From: Microlunatus sagamiharensis
Lineage (GTDB): Bacteria > Actinomycetota > Actinomycetes > Propionibacteriales > Propionibacteriaceae
Direction: 5' to 3'
Assembly: GCF_900105785.1 (NCBI RefSeq)
Contig: NZ_LT629799.1
Coordinates: 248,001-312,000, forward strand
Length of the DNA: 64,000 bases
In this document: one piece after another, positions 63,748 to 64,000 of the stretch
Layout: each line of letters starts with the position of its first letter
Numbering within the stretch: the stretch's first letter is position 1
Notes under the pieces: generated by a model
Database searches by the model: none
What the model was told of the DNA's origin: nothing
What the model saw: the letters and a program-made list of their open reading frames with translations, nothing else
Translations under genes and position numbers: made by a program

Positions 63748-64000
63748 GCGAGCTCGATCCGCGGGTCGAGGGCGGCGTGGGCGAGGTCGGTCAGCAGGTT
63801 GACCGCGACGACCATCAGCGCGAAGACGAGCGTCACACCCTGCACCACGGGGAAGTCCCGGTTGAAGATCGCGTCGAGCATCATCGTGCCCATCCCCGGT
63901 AGCGCGAAGACGCGCTCGACGACCAGCGTGCTGCCCACGAGGTAGGCGATGTTGACGCCGAGCACGGTGATCGAGGAGACCGCGGCGTTGCGCAGCGTGT
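63744..64000 (-). CDS. dppB: Oligopeptide ABC transporter permease 1 (C-terminal part)
   Basis: The last 85 codons of a DppB-type permease; the gene continues past base 64000. The segment reads NIAYLVGSTLVVERVFALPGMG, then DAIFNRDFPVVQGVTLVFALMVVAVN and the usual cytosolic end LAHAALDPRIELA, which is the standard C-terminus of the family. It is the first visible gene of the dppBCDF operon. A substrate-binding lipoprotein gene would be expected farther upstream. Confidence 0.9.
   Translation of the reverse strand, partial: TLRNAAVSSITVLGVNIAYLVGSTLVVERVFALPGMGTMMLDAIFNRDFPVVQGVTLVFALMVVAVNLLTDLAHAALDPRIELA

Overview
The window is about 64 kb of very GC-rich, gene-dense DNA in which GTG starts are common. 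I read it as the chromosome of a free-living actinomycete. The evidence is a monomeric isocitrate dehydrogenase, a Cys-less LpdA-type quinone reductase, a DtxR/IdeR-type iron box, L-lysine 6-aminotransferase, a long DERA-type deoC and a stand-alone biotin carboxylase/BCCP subunit. From memory, lat, lpdA, punA, pmmB, add, cdd and the carboxylase subunit all have homologues in one part of the Mycobacterium tuberculosis chromosome (around Rv3285-Rv3315c). A Nocardioidaceae-like organism is my guess, with low confidence. I see no rRNA, tRNA, CRISPR array, prophage or insertion sequence.

Layout. 1-9.4 kb: 5' part of icd, ugd, an apparent CNNM/CorC-EamA fusion, a Na+/H+ antiporter with a UBP-type zinc finger, an acyl-CoA mutase large subunit, and a siderophore-interacting protein behind an iron box. 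9.5-18.3 kb: an M20 amidohydrolase, then a BMP-type nucleoside ABC transporter (lipoprotein, ATPase, two permeases), cdd, add and a small membrane protein. 18.3-29.6 kb: a second M20 peptidase, a DinB protein, metG, a PhyH-type oxygenase, a PPOX protein, two MFS exporters, a hydroxyisobutyrate-dehydrogenase-like enzyme, two tandem paralogous Tat-secreted proteins and a DUF2256/DUF3253 protein with a start-codon problem. 29.6-36.7 kb: the minus-strand operon deoC, aldehyde dehydrogenase, catalytically truncated aldehyde dehydrogenase and P-loop kinase, then a TrpB2-type synthase and lat. 36.8-40.3 kb: a NarL-type two-component system and secreted or membrane unknowns. 40.4-48.2 kb: phosphohexomutase, purine nucleoside phosphorylase, an SDR, a gamma-glutamylcyclotransferase, lpdA, a HAD phosphatase and a sirtuin. 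48.4-58.1 kb: a Gly-rich membrane-anchored protein, the biotin carboxylase subunit, a dicarboxylate symporter divergent from a CitA/CitB-type two-component system, a serine hydrolase and a DUF370/RemA-like protein. 58.3-64 kb: an oligopeptide ABC permease operon ending in a glycosylasparaginase-like hydrolase, an M55 D-aminopeptidase and an SDR.

How it works together. Nucleosides enter by the BMP transporter. Cdd and Add deaminate them, PunA phosphorolyses them, PmmB probably acts on the pentose or hexose phosphate, DeoC cleaves deoxyribose-5-phosphate, and the aldehyde dehydrogenase oxidises the acetaldehyde. The genes are spread over about 32 kb in several operons. The peptide operon looks built to import and hydrolyse peptides with unusual bonds (D-amino acid or beta-aspartyl). 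DctA is probably controlled by its divergent sensor and regulator.

Non-coding features stand out. Many genes have a TAnnnT -10 hexamer 6-8 nt before the start codon, which suggests leaderless mRNAs. Gene ends carry long perfect hairpins of differing sequence. There are at least three dispersed palindromic repeat families, and one of them lies inside the deoC and dppF reading frames.
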